Below are positions 24,624 to 35,645 of a stretch of 64,000 nt of DNA, piece after piece. This DNA is from Desulfuromonas sp. KJ2020 (GTDB lineage: Bacteria > Desulfobacterota > Desulfuromonadia > Desulfuromonadales > SZUA-540), in NCBI RefSeq assembly GCF_024197615.1, contig NZ_JAKUKE010000001.1, positions 1,406,773-1,470,772 of the forward strand. The letters are read 5' to 3'. The notes under the pieces are model-generated. The model saw only the letters and a list, made by a program, of their open reading frames with translations, was not told the origin of the DNA and searched no databases. Made by a program: the position numbers and the translations under genes. Position 1 is the stretch's first letter, and every line of letters starts with the position of its first letter.

Positions 24624-25787
24624 TCAGAAGCGCTCAATTTCGATATTGTCCCCGGATTCCTCGGCCGGCTTTTCGCCCCCTTCTTTCTCGAAGGCATCCC
24701 AGGTCAGATCCGACGTGCTGGAAATGCCCGAAAGCTTGAGCTTGAAATCGTCCGGGTTGGAGCTCTGCCGCAGCGCTTCGTCGTAGGTGATGAGCTTGCG
24801 CTGCAGCAGTCCCATGAGGGACTGGTCAAAGGTCTGCATGCCGTAGGAGACATAGCCCTGCTGGATGGTGTCGCGCAGCAGCTTGGTCTTTTCCTTGTCG
24901 TCAATCAGTTCACGGACGCGGGCGGTGGAGACCATGACTTCGACAGCCGGGACCCGCCCCTTGCCATCGGCGCGGGGAACCAGGCGCTGGGAGACGACCC
25001 CTTTGAGGATGGCGGCGAGCTGCAGGCGGATCTGGCGCTGCTGGTAGGGGGGGAAGGCGCCGACGATGCGGTTGATCGACTCGGAGGCATCGAGGGTGTG
25101 CAGGGTCGACAGCACCAGGTGTCCCGTCTCGGCGGCGGTCAGGGCTGTTTCAATCGTCTCGTAGTCGCGCATCTCGCCGACCAGGATGACGTCGGGATCC
25201 TGACGCAGGGCGCTCTTGAGGGCCACGTCGAAGCTCACGGTGTCGAGACCGATTTCCCGCTGGTTGATGATGCTCTTCTTGTCGCGGTGCAGGTACTCGA
25301 TGGGATCTTCAATGGTGATGATGTGCGCCGTCCGGTGGGCGTTGATGTGGTCGATCATCGAAGCCAGGGTGGTCGACTTGCCCGAGCCGGTGGTACCGGT
25401 GACGAGGACGAGGCCGCGGGGCTCCATGGCCAGCTTTTTAAGGACCGGCGGCAGCAGCAGTTCGTCCATGTCTTTGACGTCGAAGGGGATCGAGCGCAGA
25501 ACCATGGAGACAGAACCGCGCTGGGCAAAGACATTGACGCGGAAACGTCCCAGACCCGGCACGCCGTAGGACAGGTCGAGCTCGTGGGTCTCTTCAAAGT
25601 GGGCCCGCTGGCGCTCGTTCATGATCGCCAGCGCCATCTTCTTGGTGGCCTCCGGCTCAATGCGCGGCACCTTCGGGTGCGGACGCAGGGCACCGTCGAT
25701 GCGGTAGATGGGAGGCAGCCCCGCCTTGATGTGGATGTCCGAGGCTCTGGCCTTCATGGCCACGGCCAGGATTTCATTCAGTTCCAT
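24624..25787 (-). CDS. PilT-family type IV pilus retraction ATPase
   Basis: This 387-residue hexameric ATPase has the PilT-type N-terminal domain (ASDIHIKAGLPP), Walker A GTTGSGKST near residues 130-138, Asp box ITIEDPIEY, Walker B ILVGEMRD and the His box HLVLSTLHT. PilT proteins power retraction of type IV pili and twitching. The C-terminal extension (about residues 345-387) is acidic and ends with IERF. Whether it is the main PilT or the PilU/PilT paralogue cannot be decided without comparison. It lies unusually between recA (three bases upstream) and recX (four bases downstream), so it is translated with recombination genes. The ATG at 25787 begins the family N-terminus. Confidence 0.93.
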   Translation of the reverse strand: MELNEILAVAMKARASDIHIKAGLPPIYRIDGALRPHPKVPRIEPEATKKMALAIMNERQRAHFEETHELDLSYGVPGLGRFRVNVFAQRGSVSMVLRSIPFDVKDMDELLLPPVLKKLAMEPRGLVLVTGTTGSGKSTTLASMIDHINAHRTAHIITIEDPIEYLHRDKKSIINQREIGLDTVSFDVALKSALRQDPDVILVGEMRDYETIETALTAAETGHLVLSTLHTLDASESINRIVGAFPPYQQRQIRLQLAAILKGVVSQRLVPRADGKGRVPAVEVMVSTARVRELIDDKEKTKLLRDTIQQGYVSYGMQTFDQSLMGLLQRKLITYDEALRQSSNPDDFKLKLSGISSTSDLTWDAFEKEGGEKPAEESGDNIEIERF

Positions 25788-25790
25788 ACT

Positions 25791-26813
25791 CTAAGCCTTT
25801 TCTGCGGCCTCATCCGGTTTGTTCAGGCCGTAATGGGTGAGTATCTTCTCTTCGATCGCGGCCGCCGTTTCCGGGTGATCTTTGAGGAACTGCTTGGCGT
25901 TCTCCCGGCCCTGGCCGATACGCTCATCGCCGTAGGAGAACCAGGCGCCGCTCTTGTCGATAACGCCGGCCTCGACGCCGAGATCGACGATATCCCCCTC
26001 GCGGGAAATGCCGGCGCCGTACATGATGTCGAACTCGGCTTCCTTGAAGGGTGGGGCCACCTTGTTCTTGACGACCTTGACCCGGGTGCGGTTGCCGACG
26101 ACGTCCTGCCCCTGCTTCAGGGAGGCCACGCGGCGGATGTCCATGCGCACGGAGGCGTAGAACTTGAGAGCGTTGCCGCCCGTGGTCGTTTCGGGGTTGC
26201 CGAACATGACGCCGATCTTCATGCGGATCTGGTTGATGAAGATGACGCAGCAGTTGGATTTGCTGATGGTGCCGGTGAGCTTGCGCAGGGCCTGGGACAT
26301 GAGGCGGGCCTGCAGTCCCATGTGAGAGTCGCCCATCTCGCCCTCGATTTCGGCCCGGGGCACCAGGGCCGCGACCGAGTCGACTACCAGCACGTCGATG
26401 GCGCCGCTACGGACCAGCACCTCGGCGATTTCCAGGGCCTGTTCGCCCGTATCCGGCTGGGATACCAGCAGATCGTCGGTCTTGACGCCCAGCTTGCGGG
26501 CGTAATGGATGTCGAGAGCGTGTTCGGCGTCGACAAAGGCGGCGATGCCCCCTTTCTTCTGGGCTTCGGCGACAATGTGCAGGGCCAGGGTGGTCTTGCC
26601 CGAAGACTCGGGTCCGAAGATCTCAATGATGCGGCCCTTGGGGACGCCGCCGACACCCAGGGCGATATCCAGACCCAGGGCGCCGGTGGAGATGGCCTGG
26701 ACGTCGGGGAGGACGGCGTCCTCACCCAGACGCATGATGCTGCCCTTGCCGAACTGCTTTTCAATATGGCTCATGGCCAGGTCGATAGCCTGTGCGCGGT
26801 TTTTGTCCGCCAT
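25791..26813 (-). CDS. recA: Recombinase A
   Basis: RecA forms filaments on single-stranded DNA and drives strand exchange and the SOS response. The 340-residue protein has Walker A GPESSGKT at 67-74, the Walker [10 protein letters not shown] region and the L2 loop region [34 protein letters not shown] precedes the ATG. I saw no clear LexA box in the 78 bases to thpR, so transcription probably starts upstream of thpR or of cinA. A GGCCC/GGGCC hairpin lies in that spacer. Length is normal for the family. Confidence 0.98.
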   Translation of the reverse strand: MADKNRAQAIDLAMSHIEKQFGKGSIMRLGEDAVLPDVQAISTGALGLDIALGVGGVPKGRIIEIFGPESSGKTTLALHIVAEAQKKGGIAAFVDAEHALDIHYARKLGVKTDDLLVSQPDTGEQALEIAEVLVRSGAIDVLVVDSVAALVPRAEIEGEMGDSHMGLQARLMSQALRKLTGTISKSNCCVIFINQIRMKIGVMFGNPETTTGGNALKFYASVRMDIRRVASLKQGQDVVGNRTRVKVVKNKVAPPFKEAEFDIMYGAGISREGDIVDLGVEAGVIDKSGAWFSYGDERIGQGRENAKQFLKDHPETAAAIEEKILTHYGLNKPDEAAEKA

Positions 26814-26891
26814 GTCTTTCCCTTTCCATCGTTAAAGATGTTGAAGCGGCCCTTCGCCGGGCCGGTATTGTTGCGGAGATGAATAGTTCCG

Positions 26892-27467
26892 TCAGCCCAG
26901 CGTGACGTCTTTTCGGGGTGTATGAACGGCGCCGTCCGGGCCCAACTGGCTTTCGTACAGAATCAATCGGTCTGCCTTGAGACTGCCGAAATCCGCCGAG
27001 CGATAGCGGTTCAGCACGTTTGCGGCCCCGCCAAAAGGGGTCCGGCAGCGACCCAGGGTCAGGTGCGGGGTAAAGGGTCTCTCCTCTGGGGGGAGACCGA
27101 TGCCGGACAGGCCGTTTTCCAGCTGGGCATAGAGCGACGCCAGGGGTTTCCCCCCGTGAACGCCCGCCCAGATTACCCGCGGCCGCGTCGTGGACGGAAA
27201 GGCGCCGATGCCGCGGACGGGGGCCGAAAACGGCGCAGTGAAAGATTTAACCGATAGCATAACTTCCCCTATTTTTTCAAGGCATTCTTCAGGGAGAGCG
27301 CCGAAAAACCGGAGGGTCAGATGCAGGCTTTCAGGCCTTGTCCAGCGCACGCCAGGCCAGTCCGCGGCCAGCTTTCTCTGCAGTTCGGTCAGGGCCTCGC
27401 GGACTTCCTCATTCAGAGGGATGGCCAGAAAGGCCCGCACCAGGGGAACGGCGATCTCGGTCGACAT
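26892..27467 (-). CDS. thpR: RNA 2',3'-cyclic phosphodiesterase
   Basis: ThpR (LigT) is a 2H phosphoesterase that opens 2',3'-cyclic phosphates on RNA ends and can act on tRNA halves. The 191-residue protein has both HxTx motifs, HLTLRFFG near residues 47-54 and HLTLGRC near 135-141, so the active site is complete. The ATG at 27467 has GAGG upstream and begins shortly before the typical RAFLAIPL strand. It lies nine bases after the sensor kinase stop and leads to recA; the cinA-thpR-recA order is common in related bacteria. Confidence 0.93.
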   Translation of the reverse strand: MSTEIAVPLVRAFLAIPLNEEVREALTELQRKLAADWPGVRWTRPESLHLTLRFFGALPEECLEKIGEVMLSVKSFTAPFSAPVRGIGAFPSTTRPRVIWAGVHGGKPLASLYAQLENGLSGIGLPPEERPFTPHLTLGRCRTPFGGAANVLNRYRSADFGSLKADRLILYESQLGPDGAVHTPRKDVTLG

Positions 27468-27475
27468 GGCCGCCT

Positions 27476-29545
27476 CTATCCCGAGAGGAGGGCGCTGCCC
27501 TCTTCCAGCGGCAGCAGCACATGGAAAGCGCTGCCCTTCTTCATGGTGCCGTCACTTTCCACCCAGACCATGCCGCCATGGGCCTCCACCATCCCCTTGA
27601 CCAGGGTCAGTCCCAGGCCGACCCCCTTGCCGCCGAAACGGGTATTGGAGGTGAAATGTTCGGTGATATCCCCCACCTCGTAGAACTTGTCGAAAACCCG
27701 GACATGTTCCTCGGGGGCGATACCGACGCCGCTGTCTTCGACGCAGACGCGAATCATCGGTTTCTGTCCGGCCTGTTCAAAGAAGGAGGTGGTGAACTTG
27801 CGCAGCTCTTCCTCCCGGTGGCGCAACTCTTCCGGGGTAATGAGTCCGCCGCTGATCCGCACCTGGCCCCCGGACGGGGTGAATTTTACCGCGTTTTCGA
27901 CCAGGCGCTGGAAGGCTTTTTTCAGGTGGTGGCTGTCGCCGCAGACGCAGGCCACCTCCGGCAGGTCATCCAGCTGGTAGCACAGGTTCCGCTCGGCCAT
28001 CACCGGAGCGAAAGCAGCGCCGACCTCCTGCAGCAGGGTGGGCAAGTGTATCGGCTCCTGGGCCAGATAGATGCTCTGGGATTCGATGCGGGCAACTTCC
28101 AGCAGGTCTTCGACGATGCTCTCCAGGCGACGGGCCCCCTGGTGAATGATGCTGAGGATCTGTTCACCTTCCTGATCCACGCAGCGCTGCAGACGTCCTT
28201 CCAGCATTTCCGCCCCGGAAAGGACACAGGTCAGGGGGGTGCGCAGCTCGTGGGAGGCCAGGGCCAGAAAGTTGCTCTTCATGCGGTCGATGCGCGCCAG
28301 CGTACGGTTGGATTCCTCCACCCGGCTCAGATTTTCGCGCAGCAACTGACGGGATCTTTCCAGCTCACGACTGCTGGCCTCGGTCAGGCGGACCTGCCAG
28401 CGCAGGGCCTCGAGCAATTCGGCCCCTTCCACCGCCGTCCCGAGATGGCGGCCGATGGTCATCAGCAGCTGGACTTGGTCACGGCTGAAGACGCGCTTGG
28501 ATCGTGTGAAGACGAAGAGGATGCCCAGAGTTCTTCCCTGGGCAGTCAGGGGGATCGCCTGAAAGCCGTGCCACCCGGCTTCGCGCACCGCCTGAGAGGA
28601 CAGCCGACAGTCTTTCTGGAGATTGGCCGAGGCGCGGGGGTGGCCGCTGACAGCCACCCGCCCGGCCAGCCCCTGTCCGGGCGCGAGGGCGCGAAGTTCG
28701 GCGAGCACTGATTCTTCGATGCCCTGATGGACCCGCAGGTCCATATCCGTGCCTTCGTGGCGAAGCAGGTAGATGCCCCCTCCGTCCGCCACCATGGCCT
28801 GGGTTACCTCGTTCAGGATGACCGTCAGCATTGCGTCCAGATCACGGCTGGAGGCCGCGCGCCCGGCAATCTGGTTGATCAGGAGCAGATCCTGGTTTTT
28901 CTGGCGCAGTTCCTTTTCGATGCGCTTGACTTCGGTGACGTCCCTGAGCACCCCGTGGACGAGAGTTTCCTCCCCCATTTCGCCCAGACGGGCGTGCACG
29001 GCGCCGATGAATTCGCTGCCGTCCTGGCGGCGGAAGACCAGGTTGGATTCCTCGCCATAGCCGTGCTTGAGCACCCGCTTGACCAGGCGCAGGTAGCGGC
29101 GTTGGTGGACGCCGGGGAAGAGCGTGGACAAAGAGAGGTGCCGGGCCTGCTCCGCGCTGTAGCCCAGCAAGTTTTCGGCCTGGCGATTGACCTCAACCAG
29201 GGTGCCGTCTTCGGGGTGAATGAAGAAAATGGCGTCGCCGGCGTGATCGAGAATCTGCTGATAGCGTTTCCGGGCGATGCGGGCGCTTTTTTCCTGGTGG
29301 TCGGCCTGCTCACGCCAGTGCGTCGCCTCCTGTTCCAGGGTTCTGTGGTGCCGCTCGAGCCGGGTGGTGAGGCGGGCACAGTGAAAGAGGAGGGCCGGGC
29401 TCAGGCCAAGGAGAAGCGCCGCCGCCAGCCAGACAGACGGGTCCGGTTGGGCCAGCCAAAGAAGAACCAGGGCGGACAGCATGGCGCCCACGGTCAGGCC
29501 GGTCAGGATTTTCGTGGAACGGGTGTTGGCGTTGTGTCTGTCCAT
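27476..29545 (-). CDS. Membrane sensor histidine kinase with PAS and GAF domains
   Basis: This 689-residue kinase has two membrane segments (about residues 13-32 and 37-55) with almost no periplasmic loop, so it senses from the membrane or cytoplasm. A coiled linker leads to a PAS domain (about 95-205), a GAF domain (about 225-380), a HisKA domain with His432 in SHELRTP, and an ATPase domain with ENAVKFTP, DSGVGIAPEE and GLGLTL. A small insertion around FTTSFFEQAGQ in the ATPase domain is unusual. No cognate response regulator lies beside it. It sits between cinA and thpR, so it interrupts the cinA-thpR-recA order. Signal and partner are unknown. Confidence 0.92.
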   Translation of the reverse strand: MDRHNANTRSTKILTGLTVGAMLSALVLLWLAQPDPSVWLAAALLLGLSPALLFHCARLTTRLERHHRTLEQEATHWREQADHQEKSARIARKRYQQILDHAGDAIFFIHPEDGTLVEVNRQAENLLGYSAEQARHLSLSTLFPGVHQRRYLRLVKRVLKHGYGEESNLVFRRQDGSEFIGAVHARLGEMGEETLVHGVLRDVTEVKRIEKELRQKNQDLLLINQIAGRAASSRDLDAMLTVILNEVTQAMVADGGGIYLLRHEGTDMDLRVHQGIEESVLAELRALAPGQGLAGRVAVSGHPRASANLQKDCRLSSQAVREAGWHGFQAIPLTAQGRTLGILFVFTRSKRVFSRDQVQLLMTIGRHLGTAVEGAELLEALRWQVRLTEASSRELERSRQLLRENLSRVEESNRTLARIDRMKSNFLALASHELRTPLTCVLSGAEMLEGRLQRCVDQEGEQILSIIHQGARRLESIVEDLLEVARIESQSIYLAQEPIHLPTLLQEVGAAFAPVMAERNLCYQLDDLPEVACVCGDSHHLKKAFQRLVENAVKFTPSGGQVRISGGLITPEELRHREEELRKFTTSFFEQAGQKPMIRVCVEDSGVGIAPEEHVRVFDKFYEVGDITEHFTSNTRFGGKGVGLGLTLVKGMVEAHGGMVWVESDGTMKKGSAFHVLLPLEEGSALLSG

Positions 29546-29599
29546 GCCGGTTTCCCCTGTCAGCCCCTGCGCCGGGCAGCGTCAGCGGCTATTTCCTGG

Positions 29600-30838
29600 C
29601 TATAGGGGGTGTCTGATCAGCAGGTAGCGACGAATCCAGTCAAGGGCCATGCAGGCGGCCAGGGTGCGTATCTGGTGGCGGTCGCCGCGAAAACGGTAGC
29701 CCTTAGCCCGCTCCTCGTCCGCGGCGCTCAGAGCGATGAAGACGGTGCCGACAGGCTTCTGGGCCGTGCCGCCGTCGGGACCGGCGATGCCGGTGACGGC
29801 GATGCCCAGACGGGTGCCAGCGGCGCGGCGGATGCCGGTGGCCATGGCCAGGGCGCAGGCCTCGCTGACGGCTCCCTGTTCGACGAGGATCTGTTCCGGC
29901 ACCTGCAGCCAGTCCTGCTTGGCCGAGTTGGCATAGGTGACCGCGCCGCGCTCCAGAAAAGCCGAAGCTCCCGGCCGGTCGGTCAGCCAGGTAGCGATAA
30001 GGCCGCCGGTGCAGGATTCGGCCACGGCCAGCGTGGAGCCTGAGTCGATGAGCCGACGAGCGACGTTTTCGGCCAGGGTCTGGCTGCCGGTGGCGATCAC
30101 GAAGTCGCCGAGGGCCTGTCGCGCCTGCGCTTCGCCTCGGTCAAGCAGTTCGGCCGCCTCAGGGCGGGCGCAACGCAATTTGACGATGACCAGCGGAAAG
30201 TCGACGCCGAAGGCCAGCTGGACGCTGTCGGGCAGGGTCTGCCGGCTCAGCAGTTCCTCGACCCGCGGTTCGGACAGGCCGAAGACCTTGAGCAGTCTCT
30301 CCTGGCGGGGGGGCTGGCCGCCCTGGCGCTGCCACAGTGCCGGCAGCACGGACTCTTCCAGCATCGACGCCATCTCCGCCGGTACGCCGGGGAGAAAGAA
30401 CAGGGTGGCGTTTTGGTATTTCAGGCTGAATCCCGGTGCCGTGCCTTTCGGATTGGGCATGAGGGCGGCGCCTTGGGGGAGCAGAGCCTGTTTATCGTTG
30501 CGCGGATGCATATCGACACCCAGACGGGTAAAGTGCTGGCGGATCAGGCGCAGAGCCTCATCGCTGGTTTCCAGCGGCAGGCCGAAGGCGTGGGCGGCGG
30601 CAGCGGCCGTGAGATCGTCGGCCGTGGGTCCGAGTCCGCCGGTGACGATGACGACGTCTCTTCTGGCGGTCAGGGCGACCAGGGCCTCTTCGATATCCCC
30701 TTTTTGATCACCGACGCAGAGAGCTTCCCGCAGCCCGTAGCCGTGTGGGCTCAGCAGGCGGGCGATGCGCCGGGTGTTTGTGTCGGCCAATTCGCCGCTG
30801 AGCAGCTCATCGCCGATGGTCAGTACCGCGATATCCAT
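29600..30838 (-). CDS. cinA: CinA-type competence/damage-inducible protein (PncC domain)
   Basis: This 412-residue protein joins an N-terminal MoaB/MogA-like nucleotide-binding domain (TGGLGPTADD near residues 65-74) to a C-terminal nicotinamide-mononucleotide amidohydrolase domain (AESCTGGLIA near 268-277 and GIAGPDGGT near 345-353). The family salvages NMN or cleans up pyridine nucleotides and is usually linked with recA. Both halves look intact. The ATG at 30838 starts the typical IAVLTIGDELL strand. It lies 12 bases after pgpA and 54 bases upstream of the sensor kinase. Confidence 0.95.
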   Translation of the reverse strand: MDIAVLTIGDELLSGELADTNTRRIARLLSPHGYGLREALCVGDQKGDIEEALVALTARRDVVIVTGGLGPTADDLTAAAAAHAFGLPLETSDEALRLIRQHFTRLGVDMHPRNDKQALLPQGAALMPNPKGTAPGFSLKYQNATLFFLPGVPAEMASMLEESVLPALWQRQGGQPPRQERLLKVFGLSEPRVEELLSRQTLPDSVQLAFGVDFPLVIVKLRCARPEAAELLDRGEAQARQALGDFVIATGSQTLAENVARRLIDSGSTLAVAESCTGGLIATWLTDRPGASAFLERGAVTYANSAKQDWLQVPEQILVEQGAVSEACALAMATGIRRAAGTRLGIAVTGIAGPDGGTAQKPVGTVFIALSAADEERAKGYRFRGDRHQIRTLAACMALDWIRRYLLIRHPL

Positions 30839-30850
30839 GGCCAGTCGCTC

Positions 30851-31318
30851 TTACCCCGTGATAGTGGTTTCGAACAGGTGGAGAAAAACCCGCAGGGCGA
30901 TGGCGCCGTAAATGCCGGCGACGACGTCGTCGAGCACGACCCCATAGCCATTCTTCATCTTCCGGTCGAACCAGGAGGCCGGCGGAATTTTGCTGATGTC
31001 GAAGAGGCGGAAAAACAGGAAGCCGGCGATGGCAGCTGTCCAGGAGAAAGGGAGAAAGGCCACCGTGGCCAGATACCCGACCAGTTCGTCGATAACGATG
31101 CGACCGTCGTCCACCACGCCATAGTGTTTGCCCGCCTCACCGGCGGCCCAGAAGGAGAGAAAGAGCAGGGCCGTCCAGGTCAGGGCGTAGAGCCCCGGGG
31201 GTAGCGAAGCCAGCAGCCAGAAGGCGGGGATGCCGGCCAGGGTGCCGACGGTGCCGGGGGCAAAGGGCGAGTAGCCGAGGCCGGCGTTGCTGGAGAGAAA
31301 AAGGACAAAAGGTCGCAC
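30851..31318 (-). CDS. pgpA: Phosphatidylglycerophosphatase A
   Basis: PgpA removes phosphate from phosphatidylglycerol phosphate to give phosphatidylglycerol. The 155-residue inner-membrane protein has the signature GYSPFAPGTVGT near residues 15-26, the conserved DDGRIVIDELVGY stretch near residues 73-85 and a late LDDVVAGIYG motif. Four membrane segments are predicted by eye. It uses a GTG start three bases after the larC stop; GGAGG lies in the end of larC, so translation is coupled. cinA follows. Normal length. Confidence 0.95.
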   Translation of the reverse strand: MRPFVLFLSSNAGLGYSPFAPGTVGTLAGIPAFWLLASLPPGLYALTWTALLFLSFWAAGEAGKHYGVVDDGRIVIDELVGYLATVAFLPFSWTAAIAGFLFFRLFDISKIPPASWFDRKMKNGYGVVLDDVVAGIYGAIALRVFLHLFETTITG

Positions 31319-31321
31319 GGC

Positions 31322-32509
31322 TTATCGCGCCTCCACGGAAAAAAGGGGGTCGGCAGCGCGCTCCACCAGCCGATAGACTTCCGGTAGGGGTAAGCCGCTG
31401 CTCTGGGCCAGGCGCCGGCAGCTGTCGAACTCGGGGGTGACGCGCAGCAGCCGGCCGTCCTGGTAAAAAAGTTTGACTTCGGCCGGCCCCAGCGGCGTGT
31501 CGAGACGGCGCTGCTCGCGGGGGAGCTTGAGGCGGCGAGCCTGCTGCAGGCGCACGCCGCTGGCGCTGCTTTCGCGCAGGATCAGGGCGGCCAGTTCTTC
31601 ACTCTGCGCTGCCGGTACGACGACGGTGAGGCCGATGCCAGGACGGTTTTTCTTCATCTGCAGGGGGGAAAAGGCGACGTCCAGGGCTCCCGCGGCGAGC
31701 AGACGCTCCATAAGGGCGCCGAGCCATTCCGGGTTGGTGTCATCGAGATGGCTCTCCAGCACGCCCACACAATCGCTTTCGGCGCTGGTCTCTGCAGCCG
31801 TGCGGCCAAGGATCCCCCGCAGCAGGTTGGGACGGTCCGCCAGGTCGCGGCTGCCGACCCCATAGCCGGTGCGGTCCACCGTCATGGCCTCCAGGGGCGC
31901 AAAACGGGCGATTTCGGCGGCGATGGCGGCGCCGGTAGGCGTCACCAGTTCCTGGTCGCAGCGGCCGTCGACAACGGGCAAGCCCTGGAGGATTTCGAGG
32001 GTGGCCGGCGCCGGCAGGGGGATGGCGCCGTGGGCGCAGTGGACGGTGCCGTGACTCAGAGGCAGGGAACCGCAGAGGATTTGGTCGATGTGCAGCTGCT
32101 CCAGGGCAAGGGCGGCGCCGACGATGTCGACGATGGAGTCGATGGCACCCACTTCGTGGAAATGGACCTCGGCCAGGTCGACGCCATGGACTTTGGCCTC
32201 GGCCACACCCACTCGGCGGAAGATGCGTCGGGCCAACTCCCGGGTCGCGACCGGCAGCGGACTTTCCGCCAGCAGGCGATCGATGTCGGCCCAGGTCCGG
32301 TGATGGTGCGACTCGTTGTAGAGGACCTCGACCTTGGTGCCAGTGATGCCCCGGCGCGACTGGCGGCTGCTGCGCAGTTGCCAGCCTTCGATGGGCAGCG
32401 TGGCCAGGCCCGTCTCGATGGCCTGCAGCTCGACGCCGAGATCGACCATCAGGCCGAGAAACATGTCGCCGGAAATGCCGGAAAAAGGGTCGAGATAGAG
32501 TGTCTTCAT
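31322..32509 (-). CDS. larC: Nickel-pincer cofactor biosynthesis protein LarC
   Basis: LarC inserts nickel into the pyridinium bisthiocarboxylate mononucleotide to complete the nickel-pincer cofactor of lactate racemase-type enzymes. The 395-residue protein begins with the family motif LDPFSGISGDMFLGL and has the His-rich VHFHEVGAIDSIVDIVG stretch near residues 113-129. In some lactobacilli larC is read through a frameshift as LarC1 and LarC2; here one continuous frame covers both. The ATG overlaps the larB stop by four bases. No larA or larE is in the window, so the enzyme using the cofactor is elsewhere or another family member. Confidence 0.93.
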   Translation of the reverse strand: MKTLYLDPFSGISGDMFLGLMVDLGVELQAIETGLATLPIEGWQLRSSRQSRRGITGTKVEVLYNESHHHRTWADIDRLLAESPLPVATRELARRIFRRVGVAEAKVHGVDLAEVHFHEVGAIDSIVDIVGAALALEQLHIDQILCGSLPLSHGTVHCAHGAIPLPAPATLEILQGLPVVDGRCDQELVTPTGAAIAAEIARFAPLEAMTVDRTGYGVGSRDLADRPNLLRGILGRTAAETSAESDCVGVLESHLDDTNPEWLGALMERLLAAGALDVAFSPLQMKKNRPGIGLTVVVPAAQSEELAALILRESSASGVRLQQARRLKLPREQRRLDTPLGPAEVKLFYQDGRLLRVTPEFDSCRRLAQSSGLPLPEVYRLVERAADPLFSVEAR

Positions 32510-33264
32510 CGGGGTGTCGTTTTGATGATGCGGCTGGCGGCAAAGGCGGCGCCGAAGCCGTTGTCGATGTTGACCACCGTGACGCCGCTGGCGCAGGAAT
32601 TGAGCATGCCGAGCAGGGCCGCCACCCCGCCGAAGGCGGCCCCGTAACCGACGGAGGTGGGTACGGCGATGACCGGCACGCGCACGAGGCCGCCAACCAC
32701 CGAGGGCAGGGCGCCTTCCATGCCGGCGACGACGATGATCACGGCGGCCTTCTGCAGCTGGTCGGTGCGCGCCAGCAGGCGGTGGATGCCAGCCACGCCC
32801 ACGTCAACCACCTCCTCGACCTGCAGGCCGAGCATACGGGCCGTCACGCTGGCTTCGCGGGCCACGGGCAGGTCGGAGGTGCCGGCGCAGACCACCAGGA
32901 CCGCTCCGGTCGGCAGGGAGGTCTGCGGGTTCTGTACCAGGGTGAAGGTGCGGGCGAGGTCGTCGTATTCCCCCTGCGGGAAGGCGGTTCGCAACGGTTC
33001 GGCACGATCCGGCGGCAGGCGTGTCACCAGCACGTTGCTCCCCCGCTCCACCATCTTGCCGACGATGGCCACCAACTGCTCTGCCGTCTTGCGCTCGCCC
33101 AGGATGATCTCGGGGGCGCCCTGACGGAGCTCGCGGTGATGGTCGATCTGGGCGATGCCGATATCCTCGAAGGGGAGAGCGCGCAGCCGCGCCATCCCTT
33201 CGTCGATGGAAAGGTGCTGGTCGCGGATGGCGCTGAGCAGTTTATGGAGTTCGTCCTGGTTCAC
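32506..33264 (-). CDS. larB: Pyridinium-3,5-biscarboxylic acid mononucleotide synthase LarB
   Basis: LarB carboxylates and hydrolyses nicotinic acid adenine dinucleotide to give the dicarboxylate precursor of the nickel-pincer cofactor. The 252-residue protein has a C-terminal PurE-like (AIR carboxylase) domain with SDLPVAREA near residues 130-138 and the glycine-rich VPTSVGYGAAFGG. The GTG start at 33264 has AAAGG nine bases upstream. It overlaps larC by four bases and follows ftsK after 86 bases. Full length. Confidence 0.94.
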   Translation of the reverse strand: MNQDELHKLLSAIRDQHLSIDEGMARLRALPFEDIGIAQIDHHRELRQGAPEIILGERKTAEQLVAIVGKMVERGSNVLVTRLPPDRAEPLRTAFPQGEYDDLARTFTLVQNPQTSLPTGAVLVVCAGTSDLPVAREASVTARMLGLQVEEVVDVGVAGIHRLLARTDQLQKAAVIIVVAGMEGALPSVVGGLVRVPVIAVPTSVGYGAAFGGVAALLGMLNSCASGVTVVNIDNGFGAAFAASRIIKTTPR

Positions 33265-33350
33265 GTCTTAACGGCCTTTGCGGACTGCGGAAGATTGAGC
33301 TGTAAAGAATAGCAAGGAACGGATGCTTTTCAACGCGGGGCTTGGGGATG

Positions 33351-35630
<2,280 letters not shown>

Positions 35631-35645
35631 AGGGGTGAAACCTCG

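Noticed and set aside
24525-26882. A 785-codon open frame opposite recX, pilT and recA
   Set aside because: It spans three real genes on the other strand and has no recognisable domain.
26814-26891. A LexA box before recA
   Set aside because: No convincing dyad of a known LexA type was seen in the spacer; only a GGCCC/GGGCC hairpin is present.
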